Assembly (NCBI RefSeq): GCF_039538145.1 | Contig: NZ_BAABBV010000001.1 | Span: forward strand, 2,356,001-2,420,000 | DNA: 64,000 nt | Origin: Gryllotalpicola daejeonensis | Lineage (GTDB): Bacteria; Actinomycetota; Actinomycetes; Actinomycetales; Microbacteriaceae | Direction of reading: 5' to 3' | In this document: positions 1-8,568 of the stretch, in pieces | Layout of the letters: every line of letters begins with the position of its first letter | How positions within the stretch are numbered: the first letter of the stretch is position 1 | Made by a program: the position numbers and the translations under genes | Notes under the pieces: model-generated | The model's database searches: none | The model's input: the letters and a program-made list of their open reading frames with translations, nothing else | Told to the model about the DNA's origin: nothing

Positions 1-265
1 CGGCCGTCACGAGCGCCCCGAACAGCACGGGGAAGACGTAGCCGATCGAGGTCGCGAAGCTGTAGAGCGGCGGGGCGAGGTCGCCGAAGCTCGGCACGTG
101 GCCGCCGCGCGCCTCGATCGCCCCGCTCTGCAGCCCGGCGAAGAGCGTGCCCAGGCCGCCCGTCAGCGCGCCGAGGTAGACGAGCAGCACGAGCGCGAGC
201 ACCCACCACAGGTGCGTCGTGAAGATCTTGGTGAACTCGGCGCGCACCGCGGCGAAGGGCCCCAT
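1..265 (-). CDS. ABC-2 type transporter permease, 5' part only
   Basis: The ATG at 265 overlaps the stop of the upstream ATPase gene (TGATG), and the frame stays open to base 1, so the gene continues off the window. The visible 88 residues begin MGPFAAVRAEFTKIFTTH. That is the short cytoplasmic start typical of ABC-2 permeases, and a first membrane span (about residues 19-45) follows. The next segment, around residues 70-88, is hydrophobic again. It is the obvious membrane partner of the ATPase encoded just upstream. The substrate cannot be told. Confidence 0.8.
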   Translation of the reverse strand, partial: MGPFAAVRAEFTKIFTTHLWWVLALVLLVYLGALTGGLGTLFAGLQSGAIEARGGHVPSFGDLAPPLYSFATSIGYVFPVLFGALVTA

Positions 266-1206
266 CACAGGCCGCCCTCGCCGACGAGCTCGATGAAGGT
301 GTCCTCGATGGCGCCGGCTTGGGTGGCCGGGCGCAGCTGGCTCAGCTCGATTCCCGAGGTGAAGGCGAGGTGCCCGAGGGATGCCGCGTCGGCGCCGCTG
401 ACGAGGAATCCGTCACCCGTCTGCTCGAACGCGAGCCGCGCGTCGGCGAGGGCGTGCGCGAGCACGTCGCGGGTGGGCGAGTCGACGATGACGGCGGGTG
501 CGGATGCCTGCCCCGCACGGCCTCGAGCGCTCGCCAGTCCCGCGAGTTCGCCGGCGTAGACCAGCCGACCTTTCGCGATCACGATCACGTCGTCGACGCT
601 CTGCTGCACCTCGCTGAGCAGGTGCGAGCTGACGAGCACGGTGCGGCCCTCTGCGGCGAGACGGCGCAGGAACTGGCGGATCCAGCGGATGCCCTCCGGG
701 TCGAGGCCATTGATGGGCTCGTCGAGCACGAGCACGCCGGGGTCGCCGAGCAGCGCGAACGCGAGGCCGAGCCGCTGGCGCATGCCGAGCGAGTAGCCGC
801 CGACGCGGCGGTCGGCGTGCGCGGCGAGGCCGACCGTCGCGAGCGCGGCGCTCACCCGGCTCGCGGGCACCCGGCCGGCCTGGGCGTAGACGCGCAGGTG
901 GTCGCGCGCACTGCGGCCGGGGTGGAAGCTCGAGGCCTCGAGCGCCGCGCCGACGGTCATGAGCGGGCGGCTGAGGCGGCGGTAGCGCACTCCATCGAAC
1001 GTCGCGCGGCCGGAGGTCGGTCGCACCAGGCCGAGCAGCATGCGCAGGGTGGTCGTCTTCCCCGCGCCGTTCGGGCCGAGGAATCCGGTCACCCGCCCGG
1101 GGTGCACCGAGAACGTGAGGTCATCGACCGCGGTGACGTGGCCGAAGCGCTTCGTGAGGCCCGCGATCTCGATGGTCGCGCCGCGGGGCGCAGTGTTCCC
1201 AGGCAT
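265..1206 (-). CDS. ABC transporter ATP-binding protein
   Basis: This 313-residue ABC ATPase should energise export through the adjacent permease. It shows Walker A GPNGAGKTT (residues 44-52), an ABC signature YSLGMRQRLG (138-147), Walker B VLVLDEP (158-164) and the switch histidine in SSHLL (H195). About 80 C-terminal residues follow the ATPase core, as in DrrA/BcrA-type exporters and the ATPases of ABC-2 systems. A strong Shine-Dalgarno (GAGGAGGG) precedes the ATG at 1206, and the stop overlaps the permease start. DrrA-like drug or lipid export is possible but not shown. Confidence 0.9.
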   Translation of the reverse strand: MPGNTAPRGATIEIAGLTKRFGHVTAVDDLTFSVHPGRVTGFLGPNGAGKTTTLRMLLGLVRPTSGRATFDGVRYRRLSRPLMTVGAALEASSFHPGRSARDHLRVYAQAGRVPASRVSAALATVGLAAHADRRVGGYSLGMRQRLGLAFALLGDPGVLVLDEPINGLDPEGIRWIRQFLRRLAAEGRTVLVSSHLLSEVQQSVDDVIVIAKGRLVYAGELAGLASARGRAGQASAPAVIVDSPTRDVLAHALADARLAFEQTGDGFLVSGADAASLGHLAFTSGIELSQLRPATQAGAIEDTFIELVGEGGL

Positions 1207-1263
1207 GGCCCTCCTCGTCGGGGTCGGCGGCGGGGGTGGAGCATTTCCACCCTAACCGCCTGG

Positions 1264-1277
1264 CCCCCGAACGGGGG
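1264..1277. terminator. GC hairpin downstream of the aldose epimerase gene
   Basis: CCCCC and GGGGG face each other across the loop GAAC, 20 bases past the epimerase stop on the minus strand. There is no clear T run. A terminator is the simplest reading, but the structure is short. Confidence 0.35.
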
Positions 1278-1296
1278 AGGGGGTGTGCTGCGTGGC

Positions 1297-2232
1297 CTAG
1301 AGCGCCGAGATCGTCCAGCCCGCGGTGTGCGACTCGCCCGGAGCGAGCACGATCAGGTCGGTGCCGGAGTTGAAGGCATCCGGTGGGCAGGTCATGGGCT
1401 CGACCGCGAGACCGACACGGTGCAGCTCGGGGTGCAGCTCAGGCTGCGGCTGGTCGGCGGTGTGCACCTGCACCCAGGGGCACACCGCGTCCCAGGTGAT
1501 CGCGACGCCCTGGCCGTCGGCCGTGCGCACCTCGACGGACGCATTGCCTGAGGCATCCCGCGTCAGCGACGTGAACGCGTGGTCGATGAAGACGTCGCCG
1601 ATCGTGCGCGCCTCGCGGAAGTCCCACGCGCCCTCGTTCGCCGTGTCGACGGATGCCAGGCCGAGCGGCAGCAGCGTGTCGGGCGTGACCTCGAGGACCT
1701 CGTCGGCCGGCAGCAGCAGCGACCAGTCGTCGACGTGGCCGTCGCCGGCGACGAGATAGGGGTGCGGTCCGGTGCCCCAGGGCGCCGCGTCGGGGCCGCT
1801 GTTCGCTCCCGTGATCGCGGAGTAGAGCCCACTCTCGCGCAGCTCGTAGACGACCTCGACCTCGATCCGGTGCGGGTAGCCCGGCTGCGCGACGATCGTC
1901 GCGGCGAGCGTGACGCGCGAGGGAGTCTGCTCGATGGCGCCGAAGTCGAGCCAGCTGGCGAGCCCGTGCAGGGCGTTGCCGCGTTCCGGCTCGGTGAGCG
2001 GCACCTGCTGCAGGACGCCGTCGAAGCGGTAGGCGCCCCCGCCGATGCGGTTCGGCCACGGCGCGAGCGCGGCGCCGCGGTAGGCCGGGCGCACGGTGTC
2101 GGCGTCGAACGGCACGACGAGGTCGCGGCCCTGGAACGTGAGGGAGCGCAGCGTGGCGCCGACCGACGCGATCGTGGCGCGGTATTCGCCGAAGGTGAGC
2201 TCGTACTGGGTGCCGGACAGTGGGCGCGTCAT
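1297..2232 (-). CDS. galM: Aldose 1-epimerase (mutarotase) family protein
   Basis: This 311-residue galactose-mutarotase-fold protein should interconvert alpha and beta anomers of hexoses in the cytoplasm. Family residues are visible: the histidine in GNALHGLAS, the histidine in GTGPHPYLVAG, and the glutamate near the C-terminus in VEPMTCPPDAFNSG. Start and length fit the family (usually 290-340). A TAGCGT box ends exactly 6 nt before the ATG, so the mRNA is probably leaderless. It faces away from the peptidase gene at 2342. It could also act as a glucose-6-phosphate 1-epimerase-like enzyme. Confidence 0.88.
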   Translation of the reverse strand: MTRPLSGTQYELTFGEYRATIASVGATLRSLTFQGRDLVVPFDADTVRPAYRGAALAPWPNRIGGGAYRFDGVLQQVPLTEPERGNALHGLASWLDFGAIEQTPSRVTLAATIVAQPGYPHRIEVEVVYELRESGLYSAITGANSGPDAAPWGTGPHPYLVAGDGHVDDWSLLLPADEVLEVTPDTLLPLGLASVDTANEGAWDFREARTIGDVFIDHAFTSLTRDASGNASVEVRTADGQGVAITWDAVCPWVQVHTADQPQPELHPELHRVGLAVEPMTCPPDAFNSGTDLIVLAPGESHTAGWTISAL

Positions 2233-2238
2233 ACGGCA

Positions 2239-2244
2239 ACGCTA
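2239..2244 (-). promoter_or_regulatory. -10 box TAGCGT, leaderless start of the epimerase gene
   Basis: On the minus strand TAGCGT is followed by 6 nt and then the ATG at 2232. This is the TAnnnT-N6-start arrangement seen at 12 other genes here. Confidence 0.6.
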
Positions 2245-2329
2245 TCGGCTGAGAGGGGGCCGGCGCCGGTCGGGAACGTCGTCGCGCGGCCTCACCCCTG
2301 CGGATCTATCGGATGTCGGAGGCGGTACC

Positions 2330-2335
2330 TAATAT
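2330..2335 (+). promoter_or_regulatory. -10 box TAATAT, leaderless start of the S53 peptidase
   Basis: TAATAT is the best -10 hexamer in the window. It ends 6 nt before the GTG at 2342, so transcription would begin at or next to the start codon. Confidence 0.65.
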
Positions 2336-2341
2336 GCGAGG

Positions 2342-4450
2342 GTGCCTCGACTCCACCGCCCTCGACCCCTGCGCCGCCGTCTCGCGCTGGCTGCTGCGTT
2401 CAGCGCGCTGATCACGCTGGGAACGGCAGGAGTCGCGGTCGCGTCGCCCGCGCCATCGCCGTCGTGGCAGCAGGTGCCCTCCGGCCCCACTGGGGCCCAG
2501 CTGCCCGGCGCCACCGCCTTCGGCGACACCCCCGGCTCGACGCCTGAGCAGGTGACCTTCGTACTGAGGGGCCGCGGGATCGCGCAGCTGCAGCAGGCAG
2601 TGCTCGCAGGCGCAGTCGGCGGCCCGCAGCACCGGCTGTCGGTGAGCCAGTTCGCCGCCAGCTACGGGCAGACCTCGCGCACGATCGGTGCTCTGACGAG
2701 CTATCTGGCTCGTTACGGCATCCGCTCGACCGTGCTCGCGAACAGGCTCGACGTGCAGACGTCGGGTACCGCGTCGGCTTACGACCGCGCGCTCAACGTG
2801 AGCCAGAAGCAATATCGGATTCCTGGCCGCCCCGGTCGCCACGGTGAGAAGCCGGGCCGCACGCAGAACGTGCACGCGCCGACGCGGGCGCCGCAGCTGC
2901 CGCGCGATCTCGCCCAGAGCGTGACCGCGATCTTCGGGCTGAGCAACTACGCCGCGTTCCAGAGCAACGTGCTGCCGCAGACGCTGCCGGCGTCGGGTGC
3001 AGCGGCAGCCGCGGCGCCTGGGGCGCTGCCCACGAAGGCCGCGCCCGTGATCAAGCCCGCCACCGTCGCCGCCGCGGTTCGGAAGACCGGCGTGATCTCT
3101 GAGGAAGAGTGCGCGGAGATCACGCTGGGGCTGCCGCGGGACTGCAACCTTCCGCAGGACTTCGCGACGCAGTACGGCTTGACGGGGGTCGGCCGCGGCG
3201 CCGACGGCACCGGGCAGACCGTCGGCATCGTGACCTTCGCCGCGCTCGATGAGGGCTCGCCCGAATACTTCTGGCAGAGCCTCTCCGAGACGCCGCAGCG
3301 CCCCCGCACCGTCACCGTGCGCAACGTCGACGGCGGCCCCAGCGCGGTCGACAGCGCGGACTCCGACGAGACCGACCTCGACGTCGAGCAGGCGGGCGGT
3401 GTCGCGCCCGGCGCGAACATCGTCGTCTACCAGGCGCCGAACACCGACCTGGGCGGCATCGATGCGCTGTTCCAGGCCGCCGTGGAGAACACGGCGGGGT
3501 CCGTGAGCATGAGCTGGGCGAACTCCGAGACGCTCGTCGCCTGGGCTCAGGCCACCGGCGCCGCGCCGAACGGGTGGCGTGACGCCTTCGATCTCGCGTT
3601 CCTCGAGCTCGCCGCGCAGGGCCAGTCGACCTTCGTCGCGAGCGGTGACTTCGGCGCCTATACGTCCTATGCGGAACCCGACCTCATGACCACGAACCTG
3701 AGCGTCAACGCCTTCGCCGCGAGTCCGTTCGTCACGGCCGCCGGCGGCACGACGCTGCCGTTCAGCGTCGAGCTGTACGGCTCCACCGCCGATGTGCACG
3801 AAACCCTCGCCGTGCCGACGGAGCGCGCGTGGAGCTCGGCGTACCTGTGGGGGCCGACCTCACGCCTGTACGAGCTGAGCTTCCAGGACGCCGCGATGGC
3901 GTTCGTCGACGGCGGGGGCGGCGGCTACAGCCAGACGCAGCCGATGCCCGCGTATCAGCGGCTGGTCTCGGGCAGCCAGAGCTTCACGGCCGTGCGGAAC
4001 CTGACCTCGACGACTCCGAAGAGGCTCGCGCCGGGGCTGACGCTGCCCACCGACTGGGTCGCCAATCCGACGCCGGCCATCGTGCACGGGCGCGCCACGG
4101 GCCGTGCGATCCCGGATGTCTCCGCCGACGCCGACCCGGAGACGGGGTACCTCGTCTACTCGCCGCTGTACGGCGGCATCATGCCGGTCGGCGGCACGAG
4201 CATCGTCGCCCCGCAGCTCGCGGGAGCCGCAGCGACCATCAACCAGGCGAACCGGGGGCGCGGCGGGTTCTGGAACCCGTCGATCTACCGGGCGGCCGCC
4301 GGGCGCACCTCGCCCTTCACGGCGCTGAGCACCACCGGCGGGGGCAACGACAATCTCTTCTATACGGGCACGCCGGACATGCGCTACAACCCGGCGACAG
4401 GGCTCGGAACGCCGAACCTCGCGAAGCTCGCCGCCGTGCTGCGCCGTTAG
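2342..4450 (+). CDS. Secreted S53 (sedolisin/kumamolisin) serine peptidase
   Basis: This 702-residue secreted, acid-active-type serine-carboxyl peptidase has a signal peptide (about residues 1-36, RRRLALAAAFSALITL), then a pro-kumamolisin activation domain (about 55-230) and the S53 catalytic domain. The catalytic set reads clearly: E343 and D347 in DETDLD, the oxyanion aspartate D436 in ASGDFG, and S620 in GGTSIVAP. The late PDVSADADPETGY and NPATGLGTPN segments fit the calcium-binding end of the fold. The GTG start is set by the leaderless -10 box. The gene stands alone. Its likely role is extracellular protein breakdown. Confidence 0.93.
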   Translation: MPRLHRPRPLRRRLALAAAFSALITLGTAGVAVASPAPSPSWQQVPSGPTGAQLPGATAFGDTPGSTPEQVTFVLRGRGIAQLQQAVLAGAVGGPQHRLSVSQFAASYGQTSRTIGALTSYLARYGIRSTVLANRLDVQTSGTASAYDRALNVSQKQYRIPGRPGRHGEKPGRTQNVHAPTRAPQLPRDLAQSVTAIFGLSNYAAFQSNVLPQTLPASGAAAAAAPGALPTKAAPVIKPATVAAAVRKTGVISEEECAEITLGLPRDCNLPQDFATQYGLTGVGRGADGTGQTVGIVTFAALDEGSPEYFWQSLSETPQRPRTVTVRNVDGGPSAVDSADSDETDLDVEQAGGVAPGANIVVYQAPNTDLGGIDALFQAAVENTAGSVSMSWANSETLVAWAQATGAAPNGWRDAFDLAFLELAAQGQSTFVASGDFGAYTSYAEPDLMTTNLSVNAFAASPFVTAAGGTTLPFSVELYGSTADVHETLAVPTERAWSSAYLWGPTSRLYELSFQDAAMAFVDGGGGGYSQTQPMPAYQRLVSGSQSFTAVRNLTSTTPKRLAPGLTLPTDWVANPTPAIVHGRATGRAIPDVSADADPETGYLVYSPLYGGIMPVGGTSIVAPQLAGAAATINQANRGRGGFWNPSIYRAAAGRTSPFTALSTTGGGNDNLFYTGTPDMRYNPATGLGTPNLAKLAAVLRR

Positions 4451-4509
4451 TGCGGGTCGCGGTCCGCGCCACGGAACGACGCCGCACGCGCGCCGCGCCC
4501 CCGGCCCGA

Positions 4510-4515
4510 TAGCGT
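4510..4515 (+). promoter_or_regulatory. -10 box TAGCGT for the mannosyltransferase gene
   Basis: TAGCGT ends 8 nt before the GTG at 4524. The spacing is slightly longer than the 6 nt seen elsewhere, giving a zero- to two-base leader. Confidence 0.45.
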
Positions 4516-4523
4516 TCTTCCTG

Positions 4524-5282
4524 GTGACTGCCCAACCCGAGACCGTGCCAGAGGCCCAGCCCTCGCCCGAACTCCCGCGCGTGCTGGTGATGATCCCGAC
4601 CTACAACGAGCGGGAGAACGTCGAGTGGATCGTCGGCCGCGTGCGCTCCGCGCAGCCCGACGCCCACGTGCTCGTCGTCGACGACGCGTCACCCGACGGC
4701 ACGGGCGAGCTCGCGGACGCGCTCGCCGCCGCCGACGGCCACGTGCACGTGCTGCACCGCCCGGGGAAGCAGGGCCTCGGCCGGGCATACATCGACGCGA
4801 TGCGCTGGGGCATGGCGCGCGGCTTCACGATCCTGGTCGAGCTCGACGCCGACGGATCGCACCAGCCCGAGCAGCTGGGGCGCCTGCTTGAGCGCGCGGG
4901 TGCCGCGCAGCTGGTGCTCGGGTCGCGATGGGTCGCGGGCGGGGCGGTCGAGAACTGGCCGTGGTACCGGCAGGCGATCTCGCGCGCGGGCAGCGCCTAC
5001 GCCCGCTTCGTGCTGAGGCTCGGCGTGCGGGACGTCACGGGCGGGTATCGCGCCTTCCAGGCATCCGCTCTCGACAAGCTCGACCTCGGCACGGTGCACA
5101 GCCACGGCTACGCGTTCCAGGTCGACATGCTCGTGCGCGCCGTGCGCGCCGGCCTCACGGTCGCCGAGGTGCCGATCACGTTCGTCGAGCGGGAGCGCGG
5201 GGCGTCGAAGATGTCCGTCGGCATCGTGGCCGAGGCGATGCTGCGGGTCACCTGGTGGGCGATCGCCCGAAATCGCCGCTGA
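4524..5282 (+). CDS. Polyprenol monophosphomannose synthase (GT2)
   Basis: This 252-residue GT2 enzyme resembles Dpm1/Ppm1, which transfers mannose from GDP-mannose to polyprenyl phosphate at the cytoplasmic membrane face. Visible family blocks are the nucleotide-binding start VMIPTYNERENV (about residue 23), VVDDASPDGTG, the metal-binding ELDADGSHQP, and the acceptor-side VTGGYRAF. It has no C-terminal membrane domain, as in the single-domain catalytic form. The product would feed lipomannan or protein O-mannosylation. The next gene starts 31 bases downstream with its own -10 box. Confidence 0.88.
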   Translation: MTAQPETVPEAQPSPELPRVLVMIPTYNERENVEWIVGRVRSAQPDAHVLVVDDASPDGTGELADALAAADGHVHVLHRPGKQGLGRAYIDAMRWGMARGFTILVELDADGSHQPEQLGRLLERAGAAQLVLGSRWVAGGAVENWPWYRQAISRAGSAYARFVLRLGVRDVTGGYRAFQASALDKLDLGTVHSHGYAFQVDMLVRAVRAGLTVAEVPITFVERERGASKMSVGIVAEAMLRVTWWAIARNRR

Positions 5283-5301
5283 CCGCGTCGGCACCCCGGC
5301 C

Positions 5302-5307
5302 TAGGCT
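5302..5307 (+). promoter_or_regulatory. Promoter of the PEBP gene, -10 TAGGCT
   Basis: TAGGCT ends 6 nt before the ATG at 5314. CTGACC at 5279-5284 lies 17 nt upstream as a fair -35 box, making this the most complete leaderless promoter in the window. Confidence 0.6.
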
Positions 5308-5313
5308 CGAAGC

Positions 5314-5865
5314 ATGACTGAAACCTGGCACGACCCCTATGCAGAGCTCGCCCAGCTGCGCGAGTTCGGGTCCTTCACCGTCACGAGTTCCTCCGTCGAC
5401 CACGGCCAGCCGATCCCGGCCGTGCACCGCTCGCCCGGCCAGGGTGGCTCGTCCGTCTCACCGCAGCTCTCGTGGTCGGGCTTCCCGGCCGAGACGAAGA
5501 GCTTCGCCGTCACCCAGTTCGACCCCGACGCCCCCACCGGGTCGGGCTTCTGGCACTGGGCCGTCTTCAACATTCCGGCATCCGTCACCGAGCTCGACGA
5601 GAACGCGGGCGCAGAGGGCGGCGCGAACCTGCCCGCCGGCGCCGTGATGTTGCGCAACGAGCTCGGCCAACGCGCCTACACCGGAGCCGAGCCGCCCTCG
5701 GCCACCGGAACGCACCGCTACTTCACCGTCGTCCACGCCGTCGACGTCGAGAGCCTCGACGTTCCCGAGGACGCGAGCCCCGCCATCCTCGGCTTCAACC
5801 TGCACTTCCACACCCTGGCGCGCGCGATTCTGGTGCCGACGGCTTCGGCCGACGACGCGAGCTGA
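5314..5865 (+). CDS. YbhB/YbcL-type PEBP (Raf kinase inhibitor-like) protein
   Basis: This 183-residue phosphatidylethanolamine-binding-protein family member has typical ligand-pocket blocks: SPQLSWSGFP, the FDPDAPTGSGFWHWAVFNIP segment (about residues 69-88), and GTHRYFTVVHAVD. There is no signal peptide, so it is probably cytoplasmic. Bacterial members have no firm physiological role. It is a single-gene unit with its own leaderless promoter, followed by the nested hairpins at 5870-5927. Confidence 0.9.
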   Translation: MTETWHDPYAELAQLREFGSFTVTSSSVDHGQPIPAVHRSPGQGGSSVSPQLSWSGFPAETKSFAVTQFDPDAPTGSGFWHWAVFNIPASVTELDENAGAEGGANLPAGAVMLRNELGQRAYTGAEPPSATGTHRYFTVVHAVDVESLDVPEDASPAILGFNLHFHTLARAILVPTASADDAS

Positions 5866-5869
5866 GCCG

Positions 5870-5927
5870 CGAGGGGCGCACTTCCCCTCGAGGGGCACAC
5901 GATTCTGGCCGGATCGTGTGCCCCTCG
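5870..5927. terminator. Nested inverted repeats, probable bidirectional terminator
   Basis: A perfect 15-bp inverted repeat has arms CGAGGGGCACACGAT at 5889-5903 and ATCGTGTGCCCCTCG at 5913-5927 with a 9-nt loop. A second hairpin (CGAGGGG 5870-5876, CCCCTCG 5884-5890) shares two bases with it, so the two structures partly compete. It lies just past the PEBP stop and before the LysE remnant, facing both. There is no strong T run. Confidence 0.6.
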
Positions 5928-5977
5928 CGCGTTTGTGTGCCGCTCAGGCGGGGCGCCGCTCGCGAGGCGCCGTGGCC

Positions 5978-6067
5978 GCCGACGGTGAACAGAACGCTCG
6001 GCCCCGGAATCACGATCAGCACAAAGGCGGCGGCGCCGAACGTGAGCAGCGTTGTGGGGGAGGGCAT
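5978..6067 (-). pseudogene. Remnant of a LysE/RhtB-family exporter (N-terminus only)
   Basis: From the ATG at 6067 about 30 residues read like the start of a LysE/RhtB amino-acid exporter: LLTFGAAAFVLIVIPGPSVL, with the typical PGPS motif after the first membrane span. After residue 30 the similarity stops and the frame runs into Arg/Pro-rich junk, ending within the GAGGGG hairpin region. A working member has about 205 residues and six spans, so roughly 85% is missing. The remnant start lies 44 bases from the divergent prpD start. Confidence 0.6.
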
Positions 6068-6098
6068 GTCAACAGAGTGGGAGTGGAGTGCCCCTCGG

Positions 6099-6104
6099 TA
6101 GGGT
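6099..6104 (+). promoter_or_regulatory. -10 box TAGGGT of the prp operon
   Basis: TAGGGT ends 6 nt before the GTG of prpD at 6111. It would drive the three-gene methylcitrate operon as a leaderless message. Confidence 0.6.
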
Positions 6105-6110
6105 GACCAC

Positions 6111-7646
6111 GTGGAAACGCATCGCCTCCGAGTCCATCGCAGCGACGAGAACCTGGCCAAGGAAGACCAGCTCGCCTGGAAGATCGCGCAGCTCGCGACC
6201 GACCAGACCCCCGTCGACGACGACGTGACCGAGATGGTCGTCAACAGGGTCATCGACAACGCGGCGGTGGCCGCGGCATCCCTCGTTCGCCCTGCTCCCT
6301 CCGCCGCGCGCGCCCAGGCGCTCGCGCACCCGGTCTCGATCGGGGGAGCGGGTGCTACCGTCTTCGGCACCGCGTTGAACCGGCGCGCCTCGGTCGAGTG
6401 GGCGGCGTGGGCGAACGGCGTCGCGGTGCGCGAGCTCGACTTCCACGACACCTTCCTCGCCGCCGAGTACTCGCACCCGGGCGACAACATCCCACCCGTG
6501 GTCGCCGTGGCGCAGCACGCGGCCGCGCGCGGTCTCACCGGCGCCGACGTGGTGCGCGGCATCGCCACCGGCTACGAGGTGCAGATCGACCTGGCCCGCG
6601 CGATCAGCCTGCACAAGCACAAGATCGACCACGTCGCCCACCTCGGGCCGAGCGCGGCGGCCGGCATCGGCGCGCTGCTCGGGTTGAGCGCCGACACGAT
6701 CTATCAGGCCATCGGCCAGGCCCTGCACACGACGACCGCCACGCGCCAGTCGCGCAAGGGCGAGATCTCGTCGTGGAAGGCCTATGCGCCGGCGCTCGCC
6801 GGGAAGGTCGCGATCGAGTCGATCGACCGGGCCATGCGCGGCCAGACCAGCCCGACGCCGATCTGGGAGGGCGAAGACGGCGTCATCGCCTGGCTTCTGG
6901 ACGGGCCGGATGCCTCGTATGAGGTCTCGCTGCCAGGGGCGGGCGAGCCCAAGCGCGCCATTCTCGACTCGTTCACCAAAGAGCACTCGGCCGAGTACCA
7001 GGCCCAGGCCTGGATCGACCTCGCCCGCAAGCTGCACAACGAGTACCCGCTGATCTTCGACGACCCGGCGCGCATCGAATCGATCGTGCTGAAGACCTCG
7101 CACCACACGCACTTCGTGATCGGCTCTGGCGCGAACGACCCGCAGAAGTACTCGCCGGACGCCTCACGCGAGACCCTCGACCACTCGGTGCCCTACATCT
7201 TCACCGTCGCCCTGCAGGACGGCGGGTGGGACCACGAGCACTCCTACGACCCCGAGCGCACGCACCGCGCCGACACGGTCGAGCTGTGGAAGAAGGTCAC
7301 GACGGTCGAGGACCCCGAGTGGACCCGCCGCTACCACTCGCTCGACCCGAAGGAGCAGGCCTTCGGCGGCGCGATCGAGGTGCGCTTCACCGACGGCTCG
7401 GTCATCACCGACGAGATCGCAGTAGCCGATGCGCACCCCTACGGTGCGAAGCCGTTCGCGCGCGAGGACTACGTGCGAAAGTTCCGCACGCTGGCCGAAG
7501 CCGCCCTCGAGCCGGAGGAGATCGATCGGTTCCTCGACATCGCGCAGCGCCTTCCCGAGCTGACCGCCGACGAGCTCGGGCAGCTGAGCTTCACCGCGAA
7601 GTACGGCCACCTGGCGCAGGCATCCGTGCCTGACGGCCTGTTCTAA
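6111..7646 (+). CDS. prpD: 2-methylcitrate dehydratase (MmgE/PrpD family)
   Basis: This 511-residue MmgE/PrpD protein catalyses dehydration of 2-methylcitrate in the methylcitrate cycle of propionate breakdown. The segments HDTFLAAEYSHPGDNIPPVV (about 109-128), GLTGADVVRGIATGYEVQ and QSRKGEISSWKAYAPA (about 206-221) are characteristic of true PrpD rather than distant relatives. Length is slightly above the 483 of the enteric enzyme. The GTG start is fixed by the leaderless promoter. The gene is first in prpD-prpB-prpC, with 10 bases to prpB. No prpR-like regulator is adjacent. Confidence 0.93.
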   Translation: METHRLRVHRSDENLAKEDQLAWKIAQLATDQTPVDDDVTEMVVNRVIDNAAVAAASLVRPAPSAARAQALAHPVSIGGAGATVFGTALNRRASVEWAAWANGVAVRELDFHDTFLAAEYSHPGDNIPPVVAVAQHAAARGLTGADVVRGIATGYEVQIDLARAISLHKHKIDHVAHLGPSAAAGIGALLGLSADTIYQAIGQALHTTTATRQSRKGEISSWKAYAPALAGKVAIESIDRAMRGQTSPTPIWEGEDGVIAWLLDGPDASYEVSLPGAGEPKRAILDSFTKEHSAEYQAQAWIDLARKLHNEYPLIFDDPARIESIVLKTSHHTHFVIGSGANDPQKYSPDASRETLDHSVPYIFTVALQDGGWDHEHSYDPERTHRADTVELWKKVTTVEDPEWTRRYHSLDPKEQAFGGAIEVRFTDGSVITDEIAVADAHPYGAKPFAREDYVRKFRTLAEAALEPEEIDRFLDIAQRLPELTADELGQLSFTAKYGHLAQASVPDGLF

Positions 7647-7656
7647 GAAGGGCGAC

Positions 7657-8568
7657 ATGCTCTACGCGAAGCAGACGGCCGCGGCCAAGCGCGCGGCGTT
7701 CCGCGAGCGGCTCGCGAGCGGTGAGCTGCTGCGCTTCCCCGGGGCGTTCAACCCGCTGTCGGCGCGGCTGATCGAGCAGCGCGGCTTCGACGGCGTGTAC
7801 GTCTCGGGCGCGGTGCTGTCGGCCGACCTCGGGCTGCCCGACATCGGCCTGACGACGCTGACCGAGGTGGCCGGGCGCACGAAGCAGATCGCGCGCATGA
7901 CCGAGCTGCCGACGCTAGTCGACGTCGACACGGGGTTCGGCGAGCCGATGAACGTGGCGCGCACCGTGCAGGAGCTTGAGGATGCCGGGGCGGGCGGCAT
8001 CCACATCGAGGATCAGGTGAACCCCAAGCGCTGCGGCCACCTCGACGGCAAAGAGGTCGTCGACGACGAGACGGCGATCAAGCGCATCCGCGCCGCCGTC
8101 GACGCCCGCCGCGACCCGAACCTGCTGATCATGGCGCGCACCGACGCGCGCGGCGTCGTCGGGCTCGACGGCGCGATCGACCGCATGAAGGCGCTGGTGG
8201 ATGCCGGGGCCGACGCGATCTTCCCCGAGGCGATGGCCACCCTCGACGAGTTCGCCGCGGTGCGGGCATCCGTCGATGTGCCGATCCTGGCCAACATGAC
8301 GGAATTCGGGAAGTCCGAGCTGTTCACGGTGTCGCAGCTGCGCGACGTCGGCGTCAACATCGTCATCTGGCCGGTGTCGCTGCTGCGGCTCGCGATGGGG
8401 GCGGCGCTGCGCGGGCTCGACGGGCTCGACACCGCAGGGTCGCTCAAGGGCCTCACCGGCCAGATGCAGCACCGCGCAGACTTGTACGAGTTGATCGACT
8501 ACCAGGGCTACAACGCGTTCGACTCGGGCATCTTCAACTTCGACGTCTCTCGACCGACCGATGGCTGA
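7657..8568 (+). CDS. prpB: Methylisocitrate lyase
   Basis: This 303-residue member of the isocitrate lyase/PEP mutase family splits 2-methylisocitrate into pyruvate and succinate. The catalytic motif KRCGH is present (PKRCGHLDGKE, about residue 125), with the metal-binding VDVDTGFG and the GGIHIEDQV strand upstream. Length matches PrpB. A Shine-Dalgarno (AGAAGGG) sits just upstream of the ATG, within 10 bases of the prpD stop. Its TGA begins the TGAGGAG repeat found before prpC. Confidence 0.95.
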   Translation: MLYAKQTAAAKRAAFRERLASGELLRFPGAFNPLSARLIEQRGFDGVYVSGAVLSADLGLPDIGLTTLTEVAGRTKQIARMTELPTLVDVDTGFGEPMNVARTVQELEDAGAGGIHIEDQVNPKRCGHLDGKEVVDDETAIKRIRAAVDARRDPNLLIMARTDARGVVGLDGAIDRMKALVDAGADAIFPEAMATLDEFAAVRASVDVPILANMTEFGKSELFTVSQLRDVGVNIVIWPVSLLRLAMGAALRGLDGLDTAGSLKGLTGQMQHRADLYELIDYQGYNAFDSGIFNFDVSRPTDG

